Of a stretch of 64,000 bases of DNA, positions 12,901-26,929 are shown one piece after another. The translations under genes were made by a program, and so were the position numbers. Origin of the DNA: Panorpa germanica (lineage: Eukaryota > Arthropoda > Insecta > Mecoptera > Panorpidae); NCBI GenBank assembly GCA_963678705.1, contig OY783214.1, forward strand, positions 10,168,001 to 10,232,000, given 5' to 3'. Under the pieces are notes generated by a model. That model saw only the letters and a list, made by a program, of their open reading frames with translations, was not told where the DNA came from and did not search any database. The first letter of the stretch is position 1. Every line of letters begins with the position of its first letter.

Positions 12901-15263
12901 TTGAAAATAAAAAAAATCTAAATATCGAATTATAAAGTTATTTATTGGTAAATAATCACATTCCAATCACCAACTACCATATATCATCAAAAAAAAGCGT
13001 AAAATATAACTTTTAAATAAAATAATTTTACTTAAGCGGAAAATTCGATCAGTAACTTTTCTATCTTTCTCAAAAAACAGATTGATGAACAACGTTAATA
13101 AGACCGGCATCAAATATTTTATGTGTAATAAAATTTAATGTAGTATTAAGTAAAAGTTATTTACAAAGTTTTCGAAAAAAAAAAAAAAAAACATAAAATA
13201 ACTGCAAATTGTATTTCCATGTTACAGCTTTATCCGAATCCGACTGAAGTAGATATAAGATGAATAAAGGGAGACAGGAAAACTGGAAAACAATCTGAAA
13301 GGCACGTACGTATATTGTGCTATATAGAGATATAAATAACACCATATAAGCGATGTCAAATCCCACTTCTGAGTTTTCAAAAACATGTTACGTATCAATG
13401 AGAATAAAAATATAAACAGATTTATTCATATACACATGAATTGGCTTAAAATGATTTGAATTTGAATAAATGTAAAATGGTTTCAAGCCTTTTACAGCTT
13501 TTTTTGGTTTCAAAAGCGTTTCATGAGAAGCAAAAAGAAAATGAAAACAAATTGGCCTATTAACCATAATAAACAATCCAAAAATGATCAACTTATAGTA
13601 ATAGTAAAGAATTGGTACATAGATAATGTGATGCATTATTATTGAAACAATTCAAGAGGAGAGGGTTCTGAAAATACATTCCTGTTAATGATCACTATAT
13701 GTTTTTCTAAATACATGTTTTATATGAGCGTTCAGTGTGTTCAGAATGTTATCATTTGCATTTCGTAGTCACTACTCACATTACTCGAGTACTTTCATCG
13801 AATTATTGCAGCCTCCATATCTGTCCTACCTCTGTATTATAATCTTCAGTGCATATATGCTTGGACATACACACAGGATTCAGCGTCCAAGCCAGTAACA
13901 CTGAATGATCATTAAATAATATGAAACCAGTCTAACAGGTTTTCGTTTATTCTGTTTGCCTTCGGTTTTATAATATTCTCTTTCTATTTCGATGTTTGAT
14001 TTTGATTGACTGTACAATACCGCCGTTAAAGGGGATTCGGTTTTGTTCAAATACACAGCAGAGATCATTGGAGGCTGGGCGCTAGCCAGTCACTGGAACA
14101 ACATATATGTACGTAAACAATATGCGAGAAAGAGACAGGTATAGTCTCTATGTTTACTATTAAAAACACTCATAATTAAAAAAGTATAATAACAATAATG
14201 TTATTTACAAATTAACTGCATACCGTTGATAAACTATTTTAAATTAACATACACTTAAACAGTGACTTATAACCAGTAATATCTCAGATGATTTATTGGG
14301 TGCAGGATTTTGTTGGATACAGGATAATTGGTGGCAGGAGCAAAAAAAAAAGAAAATAGTACATAATATTCCTAGCTAAACACAAAACATAACCTTATTT
14401 AAACTCATGTTATATTCTTTACATAACGTTACGTTTAATTATTTACCAAAGTTTAACATAATTCAGTTACAACATAAACATAAATTTACGTCAAAAAATA
14501 ACGTTTTGGTAATGTTTAATAAGGAAAGGCGAGCTCTTCTTAAAGAATACATTCAACAGGATAGTGAAGGTAGACTTAACAACAATTTTCTATTGGCCTA
14601 AAACACCTTTGATATGAATCACTAAAATAAAACAAATATAAAAATTTCACAATAATGACATCTGTTATAATTTGATGTAACTAATATTTTCTAACCTTGA
14701 AATTGAAATATTAATCTAATAATAGATAACATAATTAAATAAATACATTTTTATCAATTAATGTTTTGTTTTTGTTAATTATCTATTCATTGTTATTTAA
14801 CTTTACATTCAGCACAATTTCTTTGCAATATTCAAATCTATTTCATTATTTTATTGCAGAAGAAATTGATTGTACACATTTTAAAATAACATTACCAATT
14901 CTACGAAGTAATTTCAAATTATAAATTCTAATTCAGAATGTTGGTTTATTTTCATTCCGTTGGAATTCCATACTCGCAGTTATTAAAGAGCGCACATGGC
15001 TAGAACCAGCCGTACTGGAACTGCTAGTTGCAGATTCTAATGAACGAACGACCTTGATAACCTTCTGTTTATGTAATTAACTAAAAAAATGTTTATTAAT
15101 TTAGCAGATAATCATTATATTCTTGTTAATTAAATCAACGTTGTGGGAATTCTAATTACTACAGTGTGCTACAATTATTAGTTTTAAGTTTTCCTTCTTA
15201 AATTTAGCATACAAAAGGTACTTTTTTCGTTACGGCTCCCTAAAATCACCAGAAATCTTTTTA
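9980..15263. other. AT-rich stretch without a supported gene
   Basis: Only short chance open frames are seen on both strands. A GC-richer patch at 10590-10690 has weak dyad symmetry around ACCGGTACTTCC and TTCCGGTTCT. No TIR pair or splice-bounded coding block was found. Confidence 0.5.
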
Positions 15264-15889
15264 AATGGGCTTGTGTCCTCATTTTTTAGTGGTCGATATT
15301 TCAATTGTTGATTGATGTTAATAAATGTGTATTGGCGTGTCTATTTTATTAAATATCTAAATATTGACGGAGATATAGCAATTAAAAGTTTGAATTGCAG
15401 TTTTAGCGCTAGAAATGGTCGGCCATATTTGTATGACGTGAAATGCATTTTAGCTTCAGTTATTTGTTGAGTAGGTCAGTGCTGTGGTAATGTTCTGTAG
15501 CTGTTGGTAGTCAAATAATAAAATATGTTTTAAATGTTTTTATTTTATTTAACCCTGCTAAGGCAGACATAATATTGAAATTTGATTGTTCCTTGAAATA
15601 GCTGTAAATAATATTTGATATTTTTATATATAAATACATATAGCAGAGATTTATGAGCTGTAAGGTTGGTAACCTTACACAAGGATTGTGATGTCACATG
15701 CACTTGGAATGTGTACAACGTTGAATCCCTTTAATAATTAAAGAGACAAAATGACTTTTTTAATTGTTAATATCTCTTAACATATAAGGAGTTATTTAAA
15801 AATAATTGAACATTTGAGGTTCTAGTAACCCACTTTATCAATATATAGTACACTTTTATAGAAATTAAGACATAGGACACAAGCCCATT
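15264..15889 (+). mobile_element. F1 element copy 1, apparently full-length non-autonomous DNA transposon (626 bp)
   Basis: It is bounded by AATGGGCTTGTGTCCT and its inverted form AGGACACAAGCCCATT. The interior matches the other copies through marker blocks TTTTAGCGCTAGAAATGG, TATGACGTGAAATGCATTTT and TTAATAATTAAAGAGACAAA. No coding capacity is seen. The target duplication is unclear; TA is possible from the flanks. The superfamily is not assigned. Confidence 0.8.
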
Positions 15890-15989
15890 TATATGTTTCA
15901 TATGGCATATGCTGAGAGAGAGGGCATATGGGTTGCTGCATATGTTTTCTCTCTCGCTTTCCTTCTCTTCCATGTTTCATACGATAAAT

Positions 15990-18900
15990 CCAATACGCTC
16001 AAAGCAAGGCAGGTGCACGTTTACCTACCACGGTGTAAATAGTAAGAGGTAAATGCTGCCTCAGTGGGTGGGGTGGGGATGCTACTTGTTGTAACAGATT
16101 AAATTATTCTTAGCCTATATTCGTTATAGTATAGTAAAACTAAATATTAATGGATTTAACTAACATAAAAATCATTCTTGAACTTGCCCGTAAGTAGTGA
16201 CCATGCAGATAGAGAATTATTACGGTTTAATTAAATATTTACAAGGTGACTTAAACAATTAAAAGCTAAATAATAAATAATTGTTTTTTGTTATGGTATT
16301 TTCAATCTCATTACGCGGTAGACCATTTTTATTGTATATGCTTTAATTCTCTTTATATACCGTACGTGCATAAATCAACTATAAAAATAATACAATAGAT
16401 ATTTATCGTTTATAGTTCGTACAAGTATTCTCTTGGAGGCTATGAACCCATGGAGGTGAAATGAGGGTCTGGGACTCAGGAGGAGGCCCTTTAGACCTTG
16501 TGGGCTTGTGGACCCACGCACCTATTCAAACTCTTCTTTGTTCTTGATTCATCAACCATTTCGATTATATTTATTTTTTATTGTTGTATAATAAAGTCGT
16601 AAACAATAACTTAATTGTTGGAGTAGTTTTAATTTACACATAGCGTTATTATTCTTTATTTATTACACCAACAATGAGATTCTATGAAAACTATAACAAT
16701 TAATCAATGATCTCATTCAGGTCTTAACAGGAAACTTTGACAAATGATGCTTATACATGGAAATTTATTTATAAATTTACTTTAAATTTTTTAAAGTATA
16801 TACAAGTTTTTGAGAAAATTAAGATGAAAGTTTAAAGGTATTAAACGATAGGTAAAGGAAACTTTTTATTTGTAAAAATTAAAAAAAATTGAGGCATATG
16901 GAATATATTATTTAAAACACTTACAAATAGTTCACAAACCCTGTTTAGTTTATAAATATTGAGGACAAGACATCCCACGGTACAAAGATTTATGTCACAT
17001 GATTTTTATAATTAAGTAAGTGACAACACTTAACTGGAAATTTGAAAACTGATATTCACATCGCGTCATGTAAGCAATATTTAAGACGCAGTGTCAAATG
17101 CATCTTCGTAATGTGAACGCAGCTTCACCAGAGATATTTTAAACAATACCATCTCTTAGCAGCTCATTAATTTTTCACAAAGAAACAATCACATTGAATT
17201 TTTTGTTTTATTTTCACTAATTTCTTTTAACATCTTATTATTACAAAGTGACATTTATTAATTGCATTTACATTGTTTTCTGAATATAAATAGGTTCGTC
17301 TTGCTTAACATGGAGAAGCTCTTTAATCTCTTATGTCAAAAGATTCATTAGCTTTATAATTATGTCTATGTGTTAAAAATACCGTAAGGTACTGTGTAAA
17401 AGTAACTGTTTCTTCTTCATTTTTTCCATAAATATTTTAGTTAATCTCTTGTTAAGTTAGTTTGTACCAGTGGTTGGCAATCGTATTAGTCGAAAGAAAA
17501 AAATATCAGTATCAGTATCAATGATTTAGATGTCTTTGAAGAGTAAAATCTAACGAAAAATCAACAGTTCTGGTCTAAATTTTTTAAATATTTATTTTAT
17601 TTGTGCATCAACTTTTAAAAGTTATTAGCACTTAAAAAGCATATATATGCTACATTTACAATACATAATTCGTAATTCATAATTAATTATCTGCAACTTA
17701 TAAATATATTTAAAATAAAGAAATTAAATTTGTTTTGTTTATAAACTCAATAAGGTTTTTCAGATAATTTTTTTTTCTAACCTAACTGAAAATGCTTTTT
17801 TTTAGCTCCCACGCGAAATCAATTATATCTAATCAGAATTACTTTTCACGCGGTAAGAGTTGTACTTAAGTAGCTAAAAAATCGCTCGCGAGCTGCAGGT
17901 TGCAGACCACAGGTCTTTATAATGCTCATATATTGTAGTATGCCCATAAAAATCCAATAAATCTCTTCTCATCGCAGTAATTAAGTTTTACAAAATATAC
18001 GAAGAATTTAGGTTTTATTTAATATTTAATTTATAATATTACTACCAAGTAAGTCAGCTTTTACGGCCTCATTGAAATACTTGGTTTGTATATTGATATA
18101 AGAATATGTTGCCCTATAAATTGTATTTGGATTAATTAAAAATAATACTAACTCAGGTTCAATTGGTAGTGGAGAGATACATTAAAAAGCGTTTTGAAGC
18201 CGAAGACTATAGCAACCACAATCCATGTTTTATGCAAATAACAAATTATAAATTTTTATTATTTTAAACAACTGAAAAATGATATAATATTTTACAGTGT
18301 TTCGTCATATTTTATATTTTTTGTCCTATTCTTTTACGACGATTTCAAGTACTGGTACAACAAGAATACATGCATCTCAATAAAAAACTATTCCAGCTAT
18401 GAGTATTAAAGGATTATGTACCGTAGTAAAAATTATCTGTTACATAAACAATGTTATCTAATATACAATGTTTTGTGACCTATTTTTCTGTTTTATGAAT
18501 TACTCATTTATATATACTCAATACTCAAACATTTTAAGAAGATATAGATATAAAATAACATCCTTTTATATTAAAAATTAATAAGTTTCGCTCAAGTAAA
18601 ATATTACTTGAGTGTAAGGTAACATTCATATTTTATGTTTTACCGGTTACAGTTTTGCAATCGTATGTTACACAATCAGACAACAAATGCATTACACAAA
18701 TATATAAAAAAAAATTATAATTCTATTCAATATTATCTCTTCTCAACAACTTAACTTTGAAAGCGCCAAAAAGAAATGAGATTAATTTTTTAATTATAAG
18801 ATGCTAAAAATATTATTTTTTTTACATATACTTTTTATTATTTGCAAGTATATATTTTGTTGAATATAAGAGAAGCCCGCACATTTTTTTTATTTGTTGA

Positions 18901-20459
18901 AGATCATATTCAAATTGCAAAACTTTTTATTAACGAATTATAAAAGGTAGTAATTCTGCAGCGATTAATGAAAAGTGACTAAAATTTACGTGACATTTAG
19001 AGGAAAAGGGTCGAGTAGTCTTAACTATGACGGACGTTAACAAATGGGGTTGAAGTTAACGTCCTGCATAAGGGTTTTAAGGTTTAGTTGATTTGTCAAT
19101 TAGAAATCCTTTTTTTCTACCCCAGTTACATCACATAACGGGAAGGATATACATAACATTAAATAGTATAATAGATTTCTCAAAGCCACAGATTGAACTG
19201 AATACTTTTTAGAATGAATTGCGTATATAACCGCGGGCGGCGGGCGTCACCACTTGAATATGAATATATTACGATCGTGAATAGATTCAGAACGTCGTCA
19301 CGGCCCACACAAATATAAATAACAATGAAACTCCCATTAACAGAAGAGTTATTGCAATTCTATTGTATTCAGGGCTCAAAATGATAATCTTATGTTATAT
19401 TTATAGATACCAATATTTTCTATTCTTTTCTTACATAATTAAATCAGCGTTGGATAGAGTGAGATAGAGTGATAAGTGATACAAATAAACACAAACTCAA
19501 GTTGTAATAACTTGTCTTGTTATTAGTTTAGCATACATTTTTACGAGTTTTAACAGGTATGACAGTATCATTAATCTGGGAACCTGTATATTTGACTTTT
19601 AAGAATACTGATTAGTCAAAATTATAATCAAGGCCGGTAAAAATAGACAAGTGGGCTTACAAACAATTTCTTACAAAATTTAACATAAAACATAAACACG
19701 TTAAAATATTTTACGTTAATATTTATTAAACCAAATTTTTTTCACAATTCAACTGAATTGCTTGTGCTTGATGCACAATTAGACAATTTGCTGTTAAACG
19801 ACATTTGCGTACATAGTTCAAAAATTACACAGAAAAATGCACAGTTTTTTTTCAAAATTTTCCAAATTAGTTTGGGGACCTTTTGCTTAACAAATACCAC
19901 TGTTTAAAAAGCGCTGTTCTAACAACGCCCGTTTAACATTAATATCCATGTCTCCGGACGTCGCTTGCCAAAATTACAACATGATTAATTAACCTGACCT
20001 CATTCATTATTATAATAACAGTAAGTAGTTTATTTTTATAGTAACTTATACTGACTTATACCTCGCTTACCACCGGAAGTAAATAATTACTGTCGTGTAG
20101 GTGGCAAGTGACAAAATGCAAACTTAACGTGAATAGAAAAATATAACCTTAAAATATTTTTGTGTTATTATTTAAATTCCTTTTACCTTGCTATTGTGTT
20201 CTAAGAAATTTAGAAATAAGTGTTGCTTCACAACTAGTAACAAAGACAATTACAAAGAGCATTGTAAAGTACAGGTACGGTATATAAAATTAGACATGCC
20301 TTTCAATTTAACTGGAATCTTTTCTACGAACAAGGTGTTATTGTTATAGCTTTATGCAATTTTTAAAAATATTTACTAAGAAAGGTTATATATTTCCCCC
20401 CATTTTTTTGGGGCCTTATTCTGTATGTTATATTAATCGATGATAAAAGAAATAACATC
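15990..20459. other. AT-rich stretch without a supported gene
   Basis: GC-richer patches occur at 16010-16080, 16430-16520 and 19225-19310. The last contains TATATAACCGCGGGCGGCGGGCG. They have no second copy in the window and no coding signal. The rest is low-complexity AT DNA. Confidence 0.5.
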
Positions 20460-20690
20460 GCACATACTTTCTGAACTCCTTCGTCTTCATTATCACGTCT
20501 TGTCACACATTGTGGGCTCCCACTCCCATCCATCGTTGTAACATTACACATTTAAAAAAAATATAGACTTATTTTGTTTTTTTAAACTGAATTTTAGATT
20601 AGATGTGACGTGACAAAACACCCCACACACTTTGTGGGCACTCTCCTTCTCCCTTTGATGTGACGTATTTAATGGATGGTCCCTTATGAG
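20460..20690. repeat. dispersed repeat F3, copy 1 (two tandem half-units)
   Basis: It contains CTTCATTATCACGTCTTGTC and ACTCTCCTTCTCCCTTTGATGTGACGTA, a pattern of GTGACGT blocks and C-rich spacers repeated twice. Part recurs at 42765-42870. The peptide read from the minus strand is unlikely to be a gene. Confidence 0.5.
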
Positions 20691-21204
20691 AAGTATACAT
20701 AAGGGTCATAATAAAAACTCCACAAGAAAATGAACTCGTAATATATAAATCAATAAATACAATTTGTTTCTAATAGTCAATTGATGCGATGTGTATTTTG
20801 AATTCTAGTCACGTAAAGAATCTAAAAACATAAAATATACATATTTTTGTAATTAAGTAACATTTTTTCATTATCGATTACGACTAAAAGGGAGCTCTTA
20901 AGTTAGCTATATGTACTTAAACATAACCATTAAAACACTTGAAAGGTCACAGAGGTCGTTGTTTCACAGATATTGCATTCTTTGTTAAAAATGAACCTTT
21001 TAAAAATATAGGTACTTCAAGATTTTATAAAGTTTTGTTCTTATTTTTTCAATATAATCTTGTAACGCTACGTTTTTGTTAACAAGTATGCGTACTGTCT
21101 TATGTAGACGTTAAAAGATAAGTTTAGTGATGGCTTTTTAATGCATATTTAAAAGCTGTAAATATTACATAAAAATTAGGTGTATATAACATATTTTATA
21201 TAAA

Positions 21205-21540
21205 AACTAGCTGTCCCGGCCACGCGTTGCTGTGACTAACGTTTTTGTCATATTACATTACATAGCGCCATCTATTGAATATTTACTCAATCTAGTCAAC
21301 AGAATATTTACTCAATCTAGTCAACAGATGTCGTCATCATCGTCGCCAGATGTCATATGTCATATACAGATAATTAATAGACAAATAGATAATATTGCAA
21401 TCATAAATTGAGATGTAAGCTATCCTATCTTTCAAGTTGGATCAAACTGCACACGGTGTACAAATTTGATTAAAATCGGTTAAGTAGTTTAGGAGTCCAT
21501 CGCGGACATACAGCGTGACACGTAATTTATATATATTAAG
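21205..21540. mobile_element. RTE-like or SINE-like retroelement tail
   Basis: It opens CTAGCTGTCCCGGCCACGCG and closes with AAAATCGGTTAAGTAGTTTAGGAGTCC...GCGGACATACAGCGTGACACG. This arrangement recurs at the 3' ends of insect RTE-type LINEs and derived SINEs, as I remember them. No reverse transcriptase is present. It contains a perfect 25 bp tandem duplication at 21277-21326. Family assignment is tentative. Confidence 0.55.
21277..21326. repeat. perfect 25 bp tandem duplication
   Basis: Two identical units of GAATATTTACTCAATCTAGTCAACA length 25 lie head to tail inside the RTE-like tail. They are identical, so the duplication is young compared with the element around it. Confidence 0.95.
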
Positions 21541-21680
21541 ATTTCTTTATTTAACTTCGGTAATTTCCAATGCTGAGTCCTATCACCGACTATCTTCTAC
21601 TATTCTAACAGTTTTATGATTTCGAGGCCTCATATATGTGAGTTACACTACTATCTAATAAGTTTATGATTCTGTATTTA
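21541..21680 (-). mobile_element. SINE 3' body fragment S2
   Basis: It shares TTATGATTTCGAGGCCTCATATATGTGA and AATAAGTTTATGATT-type blocks (plus-strand text) with S3 and S5. It is the tRNA-unrelated body only, with no B box preserved. Confidence 0.5.
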
Positions 21681-22585
21681 AGAAACATTTATAAAATGTA
21701 TGTATTTCATGTAAACTAAAATACGAGTATACATAATTGTGTTTAGAAAGTATAAACATAAATAATTATTTAAATTCACATGATAAGTGTGCCATAAGCG
21801 TGCACAACTCCAAATATCGACATTTACTCTAAACAGAATAGAATCAGTGACATTTACATTAGATAGGAATGCACTGAACACAAAACATAAACTCATGTAT
21901 TATATTTTACCTAACGTTAAAAAATATATTAATTAATATGTAACATTATATAATCATGCATAAAAAGCGTTATTAAAATCAAATAACATAAATATATTTC
22001 AAAAGATAACTTTTGTGATGTAGTCTTACAATATTTTTACGTAAAAAATTATATAAAAGCTAAACTGTTTTGTTTTAACTAAATCCCACATATATATACT
22101 TAACATTGTTTAGCGGGAATGCTGTTGATTTGCCTCCACTTTCAAATTTCTGCGTCCGAATTCATAATTTGTTATCTCTCTTTCCAATAAATTCTATTTT
22201 AATTTTGTTTCCTCGTTATTTTATAAAATTTCATTTGAATTGTTTATAAATCATAACATAATAACTCATAACATGAATTTAGTGATTGGACAATATCAAA
22301 TATTCTAAAAACATTGATTACCAGAAAAGTTTTGTAATTTAACTACAGTTAAAATATTTATAAATATATTCTACAATAATTAAATCGTTTGGAAATATTT
22401 TACTGAACTAATAGTAAGTACATGCTTAGAATATAAAAGAATACGATTAAACAAAAGATTATTTGATTGACCCAATTAAAATCTCAGACCTAATTGTTAT
22501 AATATGAAGTTTTAATTAATTAAATTACAATAGGATATTAAATCTAAATGACAATTCATTCAACACGTTTCAAGCCAGGAATAAA

Positions 22586-22589
<4 letters not shown>

Positions 22590-22658
<69 letters not shown>
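22590..22658. repeat. (TA)n microsatellite, 69 bp
   Basis: A pure TA run. The apparent protein with alternating Tyr and Ile across it is an artefact. Confidence 0.97.
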
Positions 22659-22660
<2 letters not shown>

Positions 22661-23552
22661 ACACACACATGCACAGAACTTATTTAAATTAAAAATGCTT
22701 GAGTATATTTTTAAAATAATTTATTCACCACGACAATTCAGTGTCCAACGTAAATAGCATTTGAATATAAATTATTTATTTATATCTGACTTCATTATTA
22801 ATAAAATCTGTTTATAGATTTTACAAAGAAAGTATTTCAGTAGGTCAAGTGATGCTTTGTTCAAGTTAGGTTCCAGCTTATTCAGTCATCTTACCAAAAA
22901 TAAAAAAATATAATTGTTACATTATTGCAGCATCTTACAGTTTATGGAATAACTACCTCAACCATATAAAGAACATATTTGTTTTTGTTATTTTGTTTTG
23001 ATAAAAGAAATAAGCAAAAAATTATTGATAAAAAATTTAAATTAACTAAATCGAAAATTTTAAATAAAAATGTGTGAATGTGTGAAAAACAGGAATAAAC
23101 TCCAGGATAACATACTTTAATTTCATTAAGTGAAGAGTTAAAAAAACGAAGTCACTAAAAGAGTGTATTATAAAGTAATGTCAAACTGCTAAAATGGTAA
23201 ATCGTTTGGTCCCCTTAGTACCCTAAAATAGTGCGTGAACTGCAGCAAATATAAAAGGATACTGAGACCAAATATACTCCAGAAACTGTCAAAGGCACAC
23301 CAAGGAGTTCCCACGGGACCCATACCAACCCTACTTATTCGGTGAATCAGTGTTATTTACAGAAAATAGTAGTTTGGGATTCTTGCACGAAAAGATTCCA
23401 AATAAAAGAATGTCATGCATGATAGGAAATATCTTTTTTTTTTAAATGTAATTTAATTGTTTTTTGTTATATGTATCTGGTTTTACTTGTTTTAAGAGTA
23501 TATGTGAAATATATCAGCTTCTCTTTTTAACATATATTTTATAGTATTTTTT

Positions 23553-23725
23553 ATTGAAAGTCGGCCTATTTCCGATGCTAAGTTCTATCACTGACGACCT
23601 CTTACTATGTTGGTAGTTGGTAATAATACCGCTGCGGCTTAAGTTTATAATTATGTATGTACATAATCAATTTAACTTAATAACAACCAAACCCTGAAAA
23701 TACAAATCTAGTTCGAACGCAATGT
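23553..23725 (-). mobile_element. SINE fragment S3
   Basis: On the minus strand: GCGTTCGAACTAGATT (B-box-like), TTTCAGGGTTTGGTTGTTA, then GAGGTCGTCAGTGATAGAAC and ATCGGAAATAGGCCGAC. The last two match S5 and S2. It is the most complete copy for linking head to body. Confidence 0.55.
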
Positions 23726-25224
23726 TCCCACTAACTTGTCTATTTTAAAGTATTTTATATATTCTGTACTGTTATATTTACTAATATGAAACAAATATTT
23801 ATAAAAACAAAATTTAGTGATTGATTTATTCCAAATATGTTTATATTGAAATTACAATCGAAGAGAACATAGGGGATACTATTGACGTAAAGAGCAAGTC
23901 GATCTTAGACATTCGTTGGAAACCGGCAACAGTAAGATCTGAGTTGTTATCTGTGTAGACTCGTAGTAATCTTCTCCCCTCAATTATCTTTCTCATCCAT
24001 ATCTGTACGAGAAATCCGATACATTAATGCCGACCAGTGCAGATTTTTCCTTAAAAGAACACAAATACAGGTAATCACAGTCATAAATAAACAAACCTAG
24101 TAAAATGACGTCAAACCTCGTTTTGTTTCAAATTTTGAATAGGTATATCTTTGTGAATATCGTCAATCAAAAAGTTACCTTTAGTAAACTTACGTTTACG
24201 TTTTAAATGATGTTCCTAAAAATATAGCGTTAAGAAAAAATGTGTAGGTTACTAATTTATAACAGGAATGGTTTAATTTAAATGTAATAACGGAATCACA
24301 CATAATATACACACATGTACATATATTAGAGAATTGCATAATAAAATACTATCTCAAAAATGTAAAGATAGTGTGATTTATATATTTGAAACATTTAATG
24401 AATTAAATGCTCAAAGCGGGCAATCAAAATAACACACAGGTGTAAAATATTCAAAGTTATTCAGCACTTTATAATCATGAAAACATTATAAAAACTAACG
24501 GTTGTGTTGAATCAAAACTTTAAACACACACACACATAAACAACATGTGCTGTAATTGTTAATTAAAAACAGTTTAATAAACTTTAAACAACTGTTTATA
24601 AAAGATGCAACTTGTCTCTAGATAAATATGACATTGACTTTATTGAAGAATGACATGCTCGTATCAAATCATGTTTTGGTTTTAAATGCATGACCTTTGA
24701 ACTTGTAATTAATTGAACAAATTATGTGGAATAATAGACCTATTGAACGAACGAATAGAGTTAAATTGTTTATAGATTGATGTAAACAAATACCACCTTT
24801 TGTAATAGATTTAAGTAAACTTCTAAAGAAATAAAAAATTTAAATGCATTAACATTATCGTTTCGGATTATAAATACAGCGTTATTTTTGTAAACATAGT
24901 GTTTAACTTTAAGAATATTTTATATGTAATTGTTTTGTTTTTCTAACTTGATATATAAGTTTTCTACTACAAGGTTATTTTTTTAATCGTTTTTAAATTC
25001 CATCACGTGTAAAAGCAAGTATCTTAGCAAGCTAATCTATATAATACTGAAAGGTTAGACTACTGCCTCTTCGGATTCGCTTCCTGGACCAATATAACTA
25101 ACTATAAACAATATAGCGTTATATTAGTTCTGGATTTGGTTATTAAAAAGATAGATTAATTTTTTAAGTACCTGGAAAATCGTTCACAAATCGTACAAGT
25201 AACAAGTAACTTTTGTTATATTAT

Positions 25225-25343
25225 GTACACACTCGTGCGACTCCAACATGCGACATCCATCTTTCATATATTTTCATTCATTAATTACGTTCTTTAGACA
25301 TAAGTATACTAAAGTAAAATGCTGGGGTCGCACAAGTGTGTAC
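25225..25343. mobile_element. 119 bp MITE-like inverted-repeat element
   Basis: The 25-base arms GTACACACTCGTGCGACTCC... at 25225-25249 and their inverted partner at 25319-25343 agree at 22 of 25 positions. The spacer is AT-rich. It lies in the probable gukh intron. No target duplication is evident. Confidence 0.6.
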
Positions 25344-26929
25344 CATGTCTTAATTATATGCAATATTTAATAAAAAATAATAGTAAATATATACGAGGCT
25401 TCAACACCGTTAAATATTCTTAATATAGTAGTAAGTCATAAATGATAAGAGTAGTATCAAAAATAGGCTTGCCTTAAATAAAATTATTAATTTTTTAAAT
25501 ATATATTTGCAGATCCTCGATTGTTCCAAACATGCAATTATGTTTATTATTAAAACATAAAAGTAATAATTAAGAAACTACCGGTAATTGTATAGTCAAC
25601 ATACACGATAATAAAAACTGAAGGTTCGTTTGTTCATTTCATATAAAAATTGTGAAATCAGGAACAGCTGTTTATTTATAAAAGGCAGCTGAAAATAAGT
25701 ATAATGCTCAATTTATATTTTGTATAAAAAAATAAAAATTACAGTATAATAAATTGGACGGTGCAATGGAAAAGAACGATTCAGGTAAATCTCATGACTC
25801 CTTTATGAATTCAAATTCAAAAAACCAATGAAACAATTACAACTGTTTACAGTTTCTATTAAGACATAATACAAATAACATTAATCCGATAATTTATAAG
25901 AAGTCAAATGTAAGCTTCAAGAGTTTCAACTTATTCACACGCTTTGAATATATAAAAGGGTTGGTAATATAAGGGTCTTAAGTTCCCATAGGAATGTTTC
26001 CATTTCAATAAAATAAAAGGTGATTATGAAGTTGTGAACTTTAGTTCTATTTTGAAGTCCTTAAAAAAATAGCTAACCCTTGAAAATGCCTTTGATGATA
26101 TTAAAGGGAAGATTTTGAAATTACAACGATTTTTAAGGACATCGTTCAGAATCTTAATCTAAAAAACTATATATTGCTAATTTCACAGTAATATGATGAG
26201 CTATTTTAATATGCAAAGTAACGTTACGGAAATCAATGAGATGATTAAAAATAATAAAATTTATTAAATAAAAGAACCGGTTTCGATTTCAGACAGTGGA
26301 TTTTTTTTTATCTCTGGTTGACTAAAACTAATTATTACCAATAACTTTTATTTCGTAAATTTATAAAAAACAATTTATACAGCAACAATAAAGTGAATAT
26401 TTGTTGTTGAAATCGTTTAGGAATTGATTCAATTGGTCATTACAAATAATATTATCTTTAAAAACAAAATTTGTTTTTTTCTTTTCATTCAGTGTTCGGT
26501 CATAGATGTAATAAGTTAGATGTATTAAGTGATTATTATAATATTTATCATTCTGCTGGCAAAATAACTATACTACAACTTAAAACATTTTTAATTACAG
26601 ATTCTAAACGCAGCCATCGGTTGAATTTGAAACGGTGCGTACGCTTGTTCAGGTAAGATAAACGGTACAGCAACACTCAGGTAAATTTGCCCGATACAAA
26701 ACTTGGGTTCTGTTGTATCTTAGCTCTTCTTATGTTAACGCATAAGAATAACGCAACGTAATGCATCCTATCCTATCCTACCTTCGCTCACCGCTACCTA
26801 CCTATACGCCTAAACACATACGAACCTTAGCACATTATGTAAATGCATAAGATTCGGAGAAATCTAAAACACATCGCTGTTTATATAATGATAATTCTAC
26901 AAAAATACAGTTAAAGAAATATAACTTAC

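Larger units (their letters stand above)
1..26929 (-). other. probable first intron of gukh, truncated by the window edge
   Basis: The intron starts at the GTAAGT donor at 26924-26929 and runs leftward. I looked on the minus strand for the next family exon, expected just after DPKQ..VPV, and found none. All minus-strand open frames here are short and of low complexity. Insect gukh and vertebrate NHS genes have very long first introns, so the whole of 1-26929 may be intron. A nested gene without long exons cannot be excluded. Confidence 0.5.

Noticed and set aside
22548-22757. Plus-strand frame with a long Tyr-Ile repeat
   Set aside because: Translation of a (TA)n microsatellite; the same applies to 38969-39202.
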